This document shows positions 47,701 through 56,532 of a DNA stretch of 64,000 nucleotides, piece by piece. Source of the DNA: Streptomyces poonensis (GTDB taxonomy: Bacteria; Actinomycetota; Actinomycetes; Streptomycetales; Streptomycetaceae); assembly GCF_014650915.1 (NCBI RefSeq), contig NZ_BMVW01000002.1, forward strand, positions 695,960-759,959, in the 5' to 3' direction. The position numbers were made by a program, and so were the translations under genes. The notes under the pieces were generated by a model. It had not been told where the DNA came from and did no database searches. It saw only the letters and a program-made list of their open reading frames with translations. Positions within the stretch are counted from its first letter, which is position 1, and the number at the start of each line of letters is the position of its first letter.

Positions 47701-49299
47701 GACCAGCACGACCGCGTCCCGCGCGCCGCCCGGGAGGAGGACGTGCGCGCCCCACGGCGGCCTCCCGTCCGGTCCGGGGAGGCCGAGGCCGACGTCCGCG
47801 GCGGCCAGTGCGGCCGGGCACCGGGACAGCAACAGCACCGCGGTGCCGTCCTGCTGCAGGTCGCGCACGGCACCGGCCAGGCGGTCGCCGCCGGGCAGGA
47901 TCCCGTCGGCCTCCGACAGCGCGGCAGCGCCCGCGTGCTCGCCTGCGGCCAAGACCCTCAGCCCGGCCCGACGGGCGGCCGTGACCAGGGCGTCGGCCGT
48001 CTCGTCGAGCTCCGGCACGACGCTGATCACAGCCCGCAGCCGCCGGTCCTCGGCCAGCCCCAGAACATGGTGCACACCCTCGCGCCGCAGCCGGTCGCCC
48101 GCCTGCGCGCCGGTGCGCCCCCGCAGGCGAAGGCCGTCGACGGGGCCGAGCTCCCAGACGCCGTCCCGACGCACCCCGGTGGGATCGGCAGGGTCGAACA
48201 GGCGGTGCGCGACCGCGGCGAGATCGCCGGTCGGCGCGTCATCCTCCACAGGGCCCAGTTCGGCGAGGAGGTACCGGCCGGTGGTCAGGACGTCCGTGTC
48301 GAGGACGGCGGTGCGCACCCGGTCCAGCCGCCGCAGCGCGCCGGGGTCGGCCAGCAGCACCCCCCGCCGGGCCAGGGCCCGGCCCAGGGTGGCGGTGAAG
48401 GCGTCGCGCGCGGCCCAGGGTGCCTTGGGCAGGGCGGCCAGGGCCGCACCCGCCGCCCGGCCGGGCCGGCGTGTCAGGGCCAGCGTCCCGGCGAAGGCCG
48501 CGCCCGCCACCAGGGCAGCACGATCCGCATACCGCTCCGCCCACCCCGCGCGCAGCGGTGCCGCGCGCGGGACGGGAGGCGCCAGGACGGCGGCGGCATG
48601 CTCGGGGGCGCCGGTCAGCCAGGGTTCGGCGGTCCGCCAGGCCCGGCGCCGCGCGTCGAGTTCGGCGACCCGCAGGGCGTGTCGGGCGGTGTCCACGGCC
48701 AGGCCGACCACCCCGCCCGCGCCGGCCTGGGCAACCGCGTTCACACCGGCGAGCACCACCCCGGCGCGGTGCTCGCCGACCGCCCGCTCCAGCAGCCGCC
48801 GCAGCCGCGGCTGGGCGTCCACCACACCCGACACCGCGCCGAGTGCGGCCGGCACGGGCGTCAGGCGGGTGAGACGGGCCGTCAGGGCCAGGGGAAGGGC
48901 GGCCGCCTGCACCGCCAGCGGCCAGGCGGTCCGCACGGCGGGAGCCGCGGCCAGCGGATGCTCGGGCAGCGGGCCGGTCAGGCCGTGCTCCTCTTCGACC
49001 GCCCGCACCGTCTCCAGCAGGGCCCGCACGGTCGCCGGGTCGTCGGACGCGCCCGCGGTGGCCACCACGGCGCAGCCGAGCACGGTGTTCACGGCAGCCC
49101 ACTCCACGCACGGCAGCGCAGCGAGCCGCTGCTCGACCAGTGCCGGCACCCCCGCGTCCCCGTCTGTCGCATCGCGCACGCCCCGCACGGCGATATGCGC
49201 CCGGCCGTCGAAGAACCACAGACGGTCTTCCCGGACGCGAAGCATGTTCAGCACCGACTGTGCGGCCTCCCGCACCGCACCCAGCCCCGGCAACCCCAC
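44767..49299 (-). CDS. Very large cation-transporting P-type ATPase (CtpI/CtpH-like)
   Basis: About 1510 residues. The N-terminal ~600 residues resemble mycobacterial CtpH/CtpI: an MRR-like leading domain and a degenerate copy of ATPase elements. The C-terminal ~800 residues are a complete pump: TGES (~769), PEGLP (~881, the P2-type motif of Ca2+ pumps), phosphorylation site CFDKTGTLTHG (~925), VKGAPEE and GDGANDAPAI (~1200), then the last membrane helices. An acidic tail ends the protein. The start is uncertain: GTG 49299 is proposed, ATG 49245 is the alternative; no clear ribosome site. The ion cannot be assigned; the PEGLP motif hints at Ca2+ or Mg2+-like ions. A long plus-strand open frame over it is a shadow. 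Confidence 0.88.
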   Translation of the reverse strand: MGLPGLGAVREAAQSVLNMLRVREDRLWFFDGRAHIAVRGVRDATDGDAGVPALVEQRLAALPCVEWAAVNTVLGCAVVATAGASDDPATVRALLETVRAVEEEHGLTGPLPEHPLAAAPAVRTAWPLAVQAAALPLALTARLTRLTPVPAALGAVSGVVDAQPRLRRLLERAVGEHRAGVVLAGVNAVAQAGAGGVVGLAVDTARHALRVAELDARRRAWRTAEPWLTGAPEHAAAVLAPPVPRAAPLRAGWAERYADRAALVAGAAFAGTLALTRRPGRAAGAALAALPKAPWAARDAFTATLGRALARRGVLLADPGALRRLDRVRTAVLDTDVLTTGRYLLAELGPVEDDAPTGDLAAVAHRLFDPADPTGVRRDGVWELGPVDGLRLRGRTGAQAGDRLRREGVHHVLGLAEDRRLRAVISVVPELDETADALVTAARRAGLRVLAAGEHAGAAALSEADGILPGGDRLAGAVRDLQQDGTAVLLLSRCPAALAAADVGLGLPGPDGRPPWGAHVLLPGGARDAVVLVEACRAARTVTRRGVRLAEASAVLGGAMTLAGRRGRRADARGLMTVQQAAGLGMALGVWSAAELLRRPLPPAAARHPWHALTPETVLGRTGSMQDGLTAKEAQARSTTSGEEVRRPSLARAYLSELANPLTPVLGGGAALSAVVGAVLDAWIIVAVTALSGLIGGTQRHLTDRLVDQLHRRAAVTATVVRDGEETTLPAEELVVGDVVTLKAGDVVPADGRLLEAYGLETDESALTGESLPIAKDVAPVLASDLADRMSMVYEGTTVAAGRARAVVVAVGEATEAGRSARAGRGAAPAAGVEHRLARITRITLPVALGSAGALMAAGLLRGRPIRRTIGDGVGLAVASVPEGLPFLVTAAQLAAARRLSRQGALVRNPRTIEAAGRADVLCFDKTGTLTHGRITLTAVSAEGHTLPLDRLEQHQRAVLAAALRATPRRHDDAFEHVTDRAVVEGARAAGVSRTHAAPGWRRSTSLPFEPSRGFHATRGRCGKQRLLSVKGAPEEIAGRCATYHGRPLDAITREEILTGGEKLAAEGHRILAVAELRDAPGGRLTDASVTGLDFLGFLSLADEVRSTAAESVRRLTDAGVQIVMITGDHPQTAETVARELGIVNGHQVVTGAALDAMDDRELAARLPAIGVVARGTPLHKVRVVQAFQSLGRTVAMTGDGANDAPAIRLADIGIVLGRRGTPSARAAADVVVADDRLETILAVLVEGRAMWASVRQALAILVGGNLGEIAFTLLAAAVTGTSPLTARQLLLVNLFTDLAPAIAVALRPPGGPEAAGRLLREGPEASLGTALTDETTVRAAATALGAAAAWWAARVTGREARARTVALVALVGAQLGQTLLVGGRSPAVAASAAGSLAALAAIVQTPGISQFFGCTPLGPVGWATALGAAAAATAGSLLLPPLASRIRGHLAPKDDGTHGANAGSEPNADDRQGEGEDRQDGGEDRTPGSAVPTPTDTPRLASAAGPLTG

Positions 49300-50274
49300 C
49301 CTGCGCCACCCGCCCTCCGGCTCGACGCGGTGCCCCGCCCTGGGGGCACCGCGCCAGTACCCTGACCCTGGCGCTCCATGCGCGGAAAGCGGAAAAGCAG
49401 CCGAACTCCCCCACTTGCCCGCACGAAAGCACGGCACCCGTCGGCACGGACCAGCCACAGGGAACGCGCACCGACGAAGCACCGGGCGAGGAGCCGAGAT
49501 GCCCAGCACCACAGCAACCGGACGGAGAACCACCGAGAAGCAAGAAGTGCACCACGAGGGAGCCGAGGAGCAACAGCCCCGCCAGGGCACTGCAGGATTG
49601 CAGATGCACACCATGCACGCTCGGTGCCCGTCCTTTATCTCACTCCGGGCGACATGTCCGCCAACGCGCGGACCGTCGCCTCGCGGAACCCGCACGCCCC
49701 GCAACGCGGGCGTCGTCGTTGCTGCCGGGCGCTGTGATCAAGCCGAAGCGGGCCCGGGTGTCGATGACCATGCCCGTGGTGGGTGAGGCCTGTCGGCGGG
49801 CGCCGGCACGGTTGCGGGCTGCCCTCCGCCGGCGACGAGCCGTCGGTTTCGCCACGAGCGTTGACCCGCCGCCTGCTTCGTAGCAGCCGCTGGTCCGAAC
49901 TGGCGTGTGCGGGGCTTCCAGTGAGTCCGAACCATGGAGGCCCGTGGCTGCCCAGCGGCTGCGGGCCTCCGCCGTGTCCCTGCCGCTTGGCGTCTCCCCC
50001 GAGGACCGTGCCCGCGAAGCAACTGCTCAGAGCCTGCACCACCCCGCGCCGATGTCGACGACGCCGCGCACCGATCATCCGCCGTCACACGGAGGCGAAG
50101 CCGCACAGTCCAGGAGCCGTCTCTTCGGCCAGCGCCGGCGCGAGCGGACCCGCCACCGACCGGCACGGCAACAGGCCGACGACGGGTCAGACAACAGGCG
50201 CAGCGGGCAGATCCCGACGGGACGCGTCCGTACGTCGTTTCAGGTGGGGCGCTCGGCGCAGGCTGCCCGGGGTG
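49300..50274. other. About 1 kb without an identified gene
   Basis: The region lies upstream of the P-type ATPase gene and must contain its promoter. Open frames in 49380-50270 lack homology, have no ribosome sites, and contain poly-basic stretches typical of out-of-frame GC-rich DNA. No repeats or strong hairpins were noted. Confidence 0.5.
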
Positions 50275-50703
50275 CTAGCTGTGCTGGGTCAGGTCGTCGG
50301 CGTCGGCGCGGGCGACGACGGCGTCGATGACGGCGTACTCGGCCTGGTCGAGGACGTAGAGCGCCAGGTTGATCGTGTTGACGGCGTCCTCCTCGAGCAT
50401 GTCCGCGCGGCGCTGTGCCTTGCGGACGTCCCGCTCCGCACGACGTTTGTCGTCGGCGGCGCGCAACTCGGCGAACCACTGGTCCACCGATGCGTGCAGG
50501 GCGTTCCACCGTTTCCGTTCCGTCTCTCGTGCGGCCGTGATGCGCTGGTCGGCCCTGGCCTTGCCTTCCGCTACGGACTTCTGCAGTTCGCGCTGTTTGG
50601 TCTCCAGCCGCGCACGGTTGTCCTCGCGTGCGGCGGCGACCACGTCCTCGACCTTCCTGGCTCGTTCCGCCAGTTCGCTGAGCTGCTCAGAGAGCGCCTT
50701 CAT
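50275..50703 (-). CDS. Coiled-coil hypothetical protein
   Basis: A 142-residue, strongly charged, helical protein: KALSEQLSELAERARKVEDV, LETKQRELQKSVAEG, RKRWNALHASVDQWFAELRA and a C-terminal helix NTINLALYVLDQAEYAVIDA. It is predicted to be mostly coiled coil. Such proteins are widespread in Streptomyces stress regions; no function is established. It has its own start ATG and lies 282 bp from the lipid kinase gene. Confidence 0.78.
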   Translation of the reverse strand: MKALSEQLSELAERARKVEDVVAAAREDNRARLETKQRELQKSVAEGKARADQRITAARETERKRWNALHASVDQWFAELRAADDKRRAERDVRKAQRRADMLEEDAVNTINLALYVLDQAEYAVIDAVVARADADDLTQHS

Positions 50704-50985
50704 GACAGGCTCCCCTCATCGGATCGGCTGGTCCGGCCGGGCGTGCCCGGCAGTTCGTGGGGCCACCTGCAGGCCCGCCTTGGCTGTCGGCCCGGGATGA
50801 AGCCCACCGCTGTTGCCCGATGAAGCCGGCTACGGCGCTTGCCTTCCCGACGCTATGCTCTTCGGCTCATCTGCGGCTCACCCCCTGAGGGTGAAGTCCG
50901 TGCCGGAGCAGGTGCACGACGAGGCTACGGTGATGCCGGCCGGGCCGTACCGGTGAGGCAGGCCGGCGCGGACGATTGCTCGTGG

Positions 50986-52005
50986 TCACCTTGCGCGCAG
51001 GCCCCCGGGAGGTCGGCCCGCGCCGGCGGGGTCGGCTGAGGCGGCACCGGTGTGCCGTGTTCCCGAGCGCCCGGGCGCGGGCTCGCGTGGGATCCCCGGC
51101 CGGTCCCTCGGCAGCAGAACCTGCAGGCCGCCCGGTCGGATCCGGCAGGTGACGGGAAGCGGCAGCGTCACGAGTTCGCCGTCGATCCCGGCGTTGAGGT
51201 GAGGCGTGCCGTCGTACACCGCGATGTCGGCTGCCGTCCAGGCGACGACCGGTTCGCCCGTCCGCCCCGGATCGCCCTGCCGGCGCAGGTCGCGGCGCAG
51301 GCGCCGGAGCAGGTTCGGCGGCGTGTCGGGCGGACGCCGGAGCACGATGCAGCCGAGCGTCCCGGTGGTGAGGGAGAAGCGGCGCCCCAGGTAGCGGGGC
51401 GTGGCGAGGTGGTAGGGGTTGTTGGAGACCAGCACCACCTGCGGGCGCCTGATGGGGCCCTGCGGGGTGTCGATGTCGGCCTCGACCCACTGTTCTCCCT
51501 TGAGGTATCCCGGTGCGGCCGTGGCGAAGGTACGCGCCTTGTCCTCCCGGTACCCGGGCTCCAGCAGGGCGTCGGCATAGATGCCGAAGGAGACGTTGTT
51601 GACGAAGACGTGCGGGCCGGCCGTGGCGAGGTCCACCCGTGCCAGGATGCCGTTGTCCAGGGCGTTCAGTGAAAGGACTGGGTTGCGGATGTCCAGCCCC
51701 AGGTCCCGGGCGAAGTGGTTGCGCGTGCCGGCCGGGATGACCAGCAGTGGCCGGTGAGCGGCGGCGGCCACCGCGGCTACGGCCGACACCGTGCCGTCAC
51801 CGCCCGCGACCCCCAGCACCTGTGTCCCTTCCCCAACGGCGCGCCTGGCCAGCGACGCCGCGTCGTGCTCGGCCGTAGTCGGCCAGACTCGTGCCCCCAG
51901 GCCCTCGGCCCGGTTGATCAGGTCGGACCGAGCAGCTTTGCCGCCGCCTGAGTGCGGATTCGCCACGATCACAACCCGGGTGCCTGTCCCTATGCCGGCC
52001 ATCAT
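50986..52005 (-). CDS. Diacylglycerol kinase-family lipid kinase (YegS/DagK type)
   Basis: A 339-residue kinase. The nucleotide-binding region reads VVIVANPHSGGGKAARSDLI near the N-terminus, the catalytic motif GVAGGDGTVSAVA (~res 75) and the loop VIPAGTRNHFARDLGLD. The C-terminal sandwich domain follows (FVNNVSFGIYADALLEPGY). It would phosphorylate a lipid or sphingoid substrate at the membrane. Two adjacent ATG codons are possible; GGAGGAGGG precedes the first (52005). It lies next to the HdeD-like gene, a pairing found in stress regions. Confidence 0.9.
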   Translation of the reverse strand: MMAGIGTGTRVVIVANPHSGGGKAARSDLINRAEGLGARVWPTTAEHDAASLARRAVGEGTQVLGVAGGDGTVSAVAAVAAAAHRPLLVIPAGTRNHFARDLGLDIRNPVLSLNALDNGILARVDLATAGPHVFVNNVSFGIYADALLEPGYREDKARTFATAAPGYLKGEQWVEADIDTPQGPIRRPQVVLVSNNPYHLATPRYLGRRFSLTTGTLGCIVLRRPPDTPPNLLRRLRRDLRRQGDPGRTGEPVVAWTAADIAVYDGTPHLNAGIDGELVTLPLPVTCRIRPGGLQVLLPRDRPGIPREPAPGRSGTRHTGAASADPAGAGRPPGGLRAR

Positions 52006-52270
52006 CGCCCTCCTCCGCCACACGACCGGCCGTTGGCCGGCCTGTGGAAGCCGATCCAGGGTGCCGTACGACCACACTGGCGCATCCCGCGGCGCCACCG
52101 GCGGCAAAGAACAGCTGCTCGGCGCCGATGCACTCGACGTCCCCGGCCGGGCCGGCGGCCGGGCGGCTGCGCAGCGCGGCAGCGGGACCCCGGCCGGGCA
52201 GCCCTGCCGGCCGCGAGAGCGGCGGCCCCGGCGATGATGCCGGGTGCCGTGAGAGCCGGAGGCGCCGCGA

Positions 52271-52948
52271 TCAGTGCTCGGGATGTGGCTGCGAGCCGAA
52301 CGAGGGCCGCCGTCCGGCCGAGGCACCCGACGCCAGGCGGCCGGCTTCGAGGCGCATCCTGACGGCATGGCATACCTCGATCACCCCGAGGATGATGGCC
52401 ATAACGCCGGCCACCAGGGTGAGCGCGGCGATCGAGGTGAACGGCGAGACGATCAGCACGATGCCCGCCAGCATGCCGATGATCCCGGAGAACAGCATCC
52501 AGCCCCGCGCCGGCATGGCTTCGGCGGAGGCGGCGGTGGCCGTGGTCATGACGCCGCGCAGCAGCCAGCCGAAACCGATCCACAGAGCGAGCAGCAGAAG
52601 GGACTCCAGGGTGCCCCGGAAGCAGAGCAGTCCCAGCAGCACGGACAACGCACCGGTGACGAAGTGCAGGGCCCGCAGGTGCCCGGGAACGTGCGTGCCG
52701 AACGCGGCGGCCAGCTGGAAGACGCCGGTGACCAGCAGATAGACGCCGAAGAGCACACCGACGACCCGCAACGTCTCCCGGGGCCAGACGAAGATCACCA
52801 CACCCAGGGCGGTGGCCGCCAGACCCGTGGTGAGCAGGATCTGCCAGCCCATGTTCGCCACCGCGCCCAACGGGCCGGCGGCGGAGGCGTCCGGTGGCCC
52901 GGTACCGTACGGAGAGCCGCTGCCTGAGGAATTGGAAGATGACGTCAT
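52271..52948 (-). CDS. HdeD/DUF308 family membrane protein
   Basis: A 225-residue membrane protein with six hydrophobic segments in three pairs (WQILLTTGLAATALGVVIFV; VVGVLFGVYLLVTGVFQLAA; ALSVLLGLLCF; LLLLALWIGFGWLLRG; GIIGMLAGIVLIVS; ALTLVAGVMAIILGVIEV). HdeD relatives are linked to acid or general stress resistance. The N-terminal 30 residues are Gly/Ser/Pro-rich. It is upstream of and on the same strand as the lipid kinase gene, 265 bp apart. Confidence 0.88.
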   Translation of the reverse strand: MTSSSNSSGSGSPYGTGPPDASAAGPLGAVANMGWQILLTTGLAATALGVVIFVWPRETLRVVGVLFGVYLLVTGVFQLAAAFGTHVPGHLRALHFVTGALSVLLGLLCFRGTLESLLLLALWIGFGWLLRGVMTTATAASAEAMPARGWMLFSGIIGMLAGIVLIVSPFTSIAALTLVAGVMAIILGVIEVCHAVRMRLEAGRLASGASAGRRPSFGSQPHPEH

Positions 52949-53389
52949 CGCTTCCCCTCCTCGTTGAGAAGCACTTACGCGAGTCGGTGTCTGCCCATCG
53001 TCCTTCCACCCAGCCCGGGTCGTGCCGCAGGAGACGGCACCTGCGGCGGTAGCGGCATCCCCGCGCGCACGCCGACCTGGTTGAGCGGGCGCGCTGCGAG
53101 ATCGGCGCCAGATGACGAACGCCGTTCGCCCGGTGCCGACCTGGACGGCGAGACGGACGTCCGGATACGCCTATGGAAGGAGGGGCCTGATCCCTCATGC
53201 GTAGTCGGTGTCCTCACCGAGGCAGGCTCCCGCCACCGACACCGGCGAGGCACTTCCGCCTGCAGCACGGTTGCCGGTGAAAGGCACCCTTGCTGCACTG
53301 ATGACCGAGGGCACCCCCATGGTGGGCTGCAGCCGCCGAGGAACAGCCCACACGCCACCGGCAGCCGCGGCCCGGGAGAAGGTCCGGCC
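52949..53389. other. Intergenic region without an identified gene
   Basis: It must include the promoter of the HdeD-like gene (about 52950-53060). The rest shows only short or GC-driven open frames, and merges with the MFS remnant at about 53390. Confidence 0.5.
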
Positions 53390-54010
53390 TCAGGGCGGCG
53401 GTCCCTGGACTCCGGTAGGAAGCGCCGCCCAAGCAGGAGGACGGCCAGGCCAAGGGGCAGGTTGATCAGAAAGACCGTCCGTCAGTCAAGGCCGCACAGA
53501 TCCACTCCGGTGAGGGCTGCGCCGAGCACGGGTCCGGTCACGCTGCCCGGACAGCACCGTGCCGTACGGGGTGAAGTCCGTACCGCGGGTCTTCTCGTCA
53601 AAGGTCACGTGGAGGATGGCCAGCACCTGCGGGACCATCGCCGCGGCAGCGGCGCCTTGCAGGAGTCGCGCCGCCATCAGCGGTGCGGGGCCGGTGACGG
53701 TGCCGCACCGGAGCAAGGCGAGGGTGAACACGGCGGTTCCGGCGAGGAAGCCCGTCGGCAGCCGTGGAGATCGCCCAGCCGCCCGCCTACGACGAGTCCC
53801 AGGCGAACGTCAGCGCGTACGCCGCGTGGATTCACTGCAACTGGGCGCCGGAGCGCCCCTGTACCGGCCCGGATGGACGGCAGCGCCGTGTGGAGGATCG
53901 CCCCGTTCAGAGTGCTCATCAGCTCGGCCATCAGCACGACGGCCAGCGTGATGCCGCGCGCCCAGGTCGGGCTGCCGGACGATTTCGGCGTAGGGCGCCT
54001 CGCGGCCAAG
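53390..54010 (-). pseudogene. DHA2-type MFS transporter remnant
   Basis: Minus-strand homology is spread over several frames: LAVVLMAELMSTLNGAILHT (TM1), LTFAWDSS-like and GGRLGDLHG (TM2 loop), MAARLLQGAAAAAMVPQVLA (TM4), then GTVLSG, and FLINLPLGLAVLLLGRRFLP at the lower coordinate end. At least three frameshifts are needed and the C-terminal ten helices are missing. It is a long-dead drug-exporter gene, unrelated in position to the intact exporter at 11007. Confidence 0.65.
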
Positions 54011-54352
54011 AGCGTCAGCCAGGACGGTGTGTGGCCGTCACGGCATTCCCAGCGAGGGCCAGACGCCCGTCGTGGCGGTCGACGGCGGCTCCGCGCGAGG
54101 CGTCGATGCCAACATCGTACGTCGCAACGCGGATCACGAAGCGGCCCTGCCATGCGGACGACGATGCGATACGACTCAGGCACTCCCCTCCTCACCCGCA
54201 GGCCCAAACAGCCGGGCCTTTCCGCGTGTCCAACAAGCTGCTTCAGTTCACGACAGGAACCGAACCGCAGAGACAAGGTCCGTGCCATGCTGGAGGCCGT
54301 GCAGCGGCGGGCCGCGGGAGGACCTGTCGATCACTGGTCCAAGGCGGTAGCA

Positions 54353-54490
54353 ATGAGCCGAGGCGAGAAGGTCCCGTTGGTCATTGACTACGAGCAAGCG
54401 GGTGAGCGCGCGGCGCTGGTGTCTCTGACCGGTGCCCTGGACGTCGACACGGTTCACCTACTGAGCAAGACGACCACTTCCGGCCTCTCC
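54353..54490 (+). pseudogene. STAS (anti-sigma factor antagonist) protein, 5' fragment
   Basis: ATG 54353 begins MSRGEKVPLVIDYEQAGERA then ALVSLTGALDVDTVHLLSKT, the first strands and helix of a STAS domain. The phosphorylatable serine region that should follow is absent; at about 54490-54520 the sequence turns into the IS5-family element. The insertion therefore truncated the gene. Confidence 0.5.
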
Positions 54491-54519
54491 GTCTCATTCC
54501 AGGACGGCGCGGTGCCACG

Positions 54520-55440
54520 CCCTTGCCCCCTCGCCAGGCCGGCCGTCGCGCGGTACATCGGAGACATGACCCCGCGCGACGGGTATCCCAGCGACCTGTC
54601 CGACGACCGCTGGGCACTGATCGAACCCGTACTCACCGGCTGGCGGGCCGGCGCCGCCGGGACGCCCTGGACTTCGGCCGCCCACCCGAACACGACCTGC
54701 GGCACATCATGAACGCGATCCTGTACGTCGACCGCACCGGCATCCCCTGGCGCTACCTGCCGCACGACTTCCCGCCCCACCAGACGGTCTACGGCTACTT
54801 CGCCCACCGGCAGCAGGACGGCGTCCTCACCCGGCTCACCGGCCTACTGCGGCGCCTGGTCCGCGAGGCCGAGGGCCGCAGCGGCGAACCCTCGGCCTGC
54901 GTGCTCGACTCCCAGACCATCAAGACCTCCGCCAACGTCCCCCGGACCGGCCAGGGCACCGACGCCGGCAAACGGATCATCGGCCGCAAGCGGCACCTCG
55001 GCTGCGACACCCTCGGCCTGCTGCTGACCGTGCTGGTCACCGCCGCCGGCGTCTCCGACACCGCGGCCGGTGTCACCCTGCTGTCCCGCATCGCCGCCGC
55101 CCACCCGCACGTCCGCAAGGCCTGGGTGGACGCTGGCTACCGCACCACCGCCATCGACCACGGCGCCCGCCTCGGCATCGCCGTCGAGCCCGCCTCCCGC
55201 CCACCGGGCAGCCGCGGCTTCACGGTCATCCCGCGACGCTGGACCATCGAGCGCAGCATCGGCTGGCTCATGCACCACCGCCGCCTCGCCCGCGACTACG
55301 AGACCCACCCGCACCGCTCCGAAGCCATGATCCAGCTCGCGATGATCGACCTCATGGCCCGCCGCCTCACCGGCGAGAACACCCCGAACTGGCACGACAC
55401 CTGACCCCACGGGACCAGACACCAACCCCAGGACGAAACG
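54520..55440 (+). mobile_element. IS5-family element (second copy type), degenerate ends
   Basis: Approximate bounds: the transposase is flanked by a truncated STAS gene on the left and a gene lacking its start on the right. I could not identify terminal inverted repeats with confidence; the stretch CCCCACGGGACCAGACACC near 55405 may be part of the right end. It differs from the element at 25.3 kb in transposase sequence. Confidence 0.5.
54566..55404 (+). pseudogene. IS5-family transposase with frameshift
   Basis: It starts MTPRDGYPSDLSDDRWALIE, shifts frame near 54650 and then reads through: YVDRTGIPWRYLPHDFPPHQ, ACVLDSQTIKTSANVPR (first catalytic Asp), KAWVDAGYRTT (second Asp) and RRWTIERSIGWLMHHRRLAR (Glu). 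The DDE triad is intact after the shift. Programmed frameshifting is used by some IS5 relatives, so the lesion is not certain to be inactivating; no slippery run is obvious. Confidence 0.75.
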
Positions 55441-55758
55441 CTCAGTAAGACCCTGTCCCTGTCCCGGGGCCCCAAGTACTCAATCCGCAGTCAGCGCTGC
55501 TGTCGCCGCTGTGACGGCAGCGGCTACCTTCCCAGGTACATCACCCCCGACGGGGCCGCCGACACCGCCGTCCCCTGCCCGGCATGCCCCGCCTACCGCG
55601 TCCTCTTCGCGAACCTGCCCCTGTGGCCGCTCCATTTCCTCGACCGGCTGCGCCGCCGGATCGGCGTGCGGCGCCACACCACCGGCCATCCGCCCCTGCC
55701 CGCCGACAAGGCCGGGCCCGGCTGGGCCGGAGGCTACGACGACGAACCACCGTTCTGA
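55441..55758 (+). pseudogene. Zinc-finger-like hypothetical protein, start lost to the IS insertion
   Basis: The frame runs from the IS edge without a start: [20 protein letters not shown] with [20 protein letters not shown] and CPACP. The CxxC-xGxG...CxxC pattern resembles a DnaJ-type zinc finger. The end DDEPPF is typical of small proteins on actinobacterial plasmids. The stop is six bases before the first 72-bp repeat. The IS removed its beginning. Confidence 0.55.
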
Positions 55759-55763
55759 CCCCA

Positions 55764-55835
55764 GGCTGCGCCCCGGCCCGTTCGGGTCATGAGCCGTCCC
55801 GGCCCCGCACGCACCGCGCGTGCGGGGCCGCTCGC
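55764..55835. repeat. 72-bp direct repeat, copy 1 (right part replaced)
   Basis: Identical to 59967-60038 over 72 bp. It contains the hairpin GGCCCCGCACGC-ACC-GCGTGCGGGGCC-like terminator and lies directly after the stop of the preceding gene. To its right, nadE sequence starts at once at 55836, whereas copy 2 continues with TCGGTGTGACGCCCCTGCC. That continuation is found at 59128 instead, so copy 1 seems to be split by the intervening block. Confidence 0.92.
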
Positions 55836-56504
55836 GTGCAGGCCGGTCTGCGCACCGACTACCTCTTCCGCATCGCCAACCAGCGCGGCGGCATCGTCCT
55901 CGGCACCGGCGACCTCTCCGAGCTGGCGCTCGGCTGGTGCACGTACGGCGTCGGCGACCAGATGAGCCACTACAACGTCAACGGCGGCGTGCCGAAGACG
56001 CTGATCCAGCACCTCATCCGGTGGGTGGTGAGCAGCGATCTGTTCGGGGACGAGGCCGGGCAGATCCAGACCGCGATCCTCGACACCGAGATCAGCCCCG
56101 AGCTGGTCCCCGGCGAGGAGCTGCAGTCGACGGAGTCGAAGATCGGCCCGTACGCGCTGCACGACTTCACCCTCTTCTACGTCCTTCGCCACGGCTTCCG
56201 GCCCTCGAAGATCGCGTTCCTGGCGTGGCACGCCTGGCGGGACAAGGACGCGGGCGAGTGGCCGCCCGGCTTCCCCGAGTCCGACCGGGGCTCCTACGAC
56301 CTCGCGGAGATCCGGCACTGGCTGGAGTACTTCTGCAAGCGGTTCTTCGGGTTCGCGCAGTTCAAGCGGTCCGCGATGCCGAACGGGCCGAAGGTCTCCG
56401 CCGGTGGCGCGCTGTCGCCGCGCGGTGAGTGGCGCGCCCCGTCCGACGGCAACGCGCGGGCGTGGCTGCGGGACATCGAGCGGTGGGAGTGGCCCACCGA
56501 CTGA
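55836..56504 (+). pseudogene. nadE: Glutamine-dependent NAD+ synthetase (NadE), C-terminal fragment
   Basis: About 220 residues of the synthetase domain: [60 protein letters not shown] and [18 protein letters not shown]. The N-terminal glutaminase domain and the ATP-pyrophosphatase motif (SGGxDS) are missing. The fragment begins exactly at the end of the 72-bp repeat copy, without a start codon context. An intact nadE is expected elsewhere, since the enzyme is essential. Confidence 0.88.
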
Positions 56505-56532
56505 CCCCCGGTCACGTACGGGGCCGCCCGTT

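Noticed and set aside
45760..49365. A 1200-codon plus-strand open frame across the P-type ATPase gene
   Set aside because: It is the antisense shadow of a GC-rich gene; the minus strand carries the complete P-type ATPase motifs and the plus-strand protein has no recognisable domain.
49783..50823. A 346-codon plus-strand open frame overlapping the coiled-coil gene
   Set aside because: Its second half is the antisense of the coiled-coil protein gene and its first half has no coding character.
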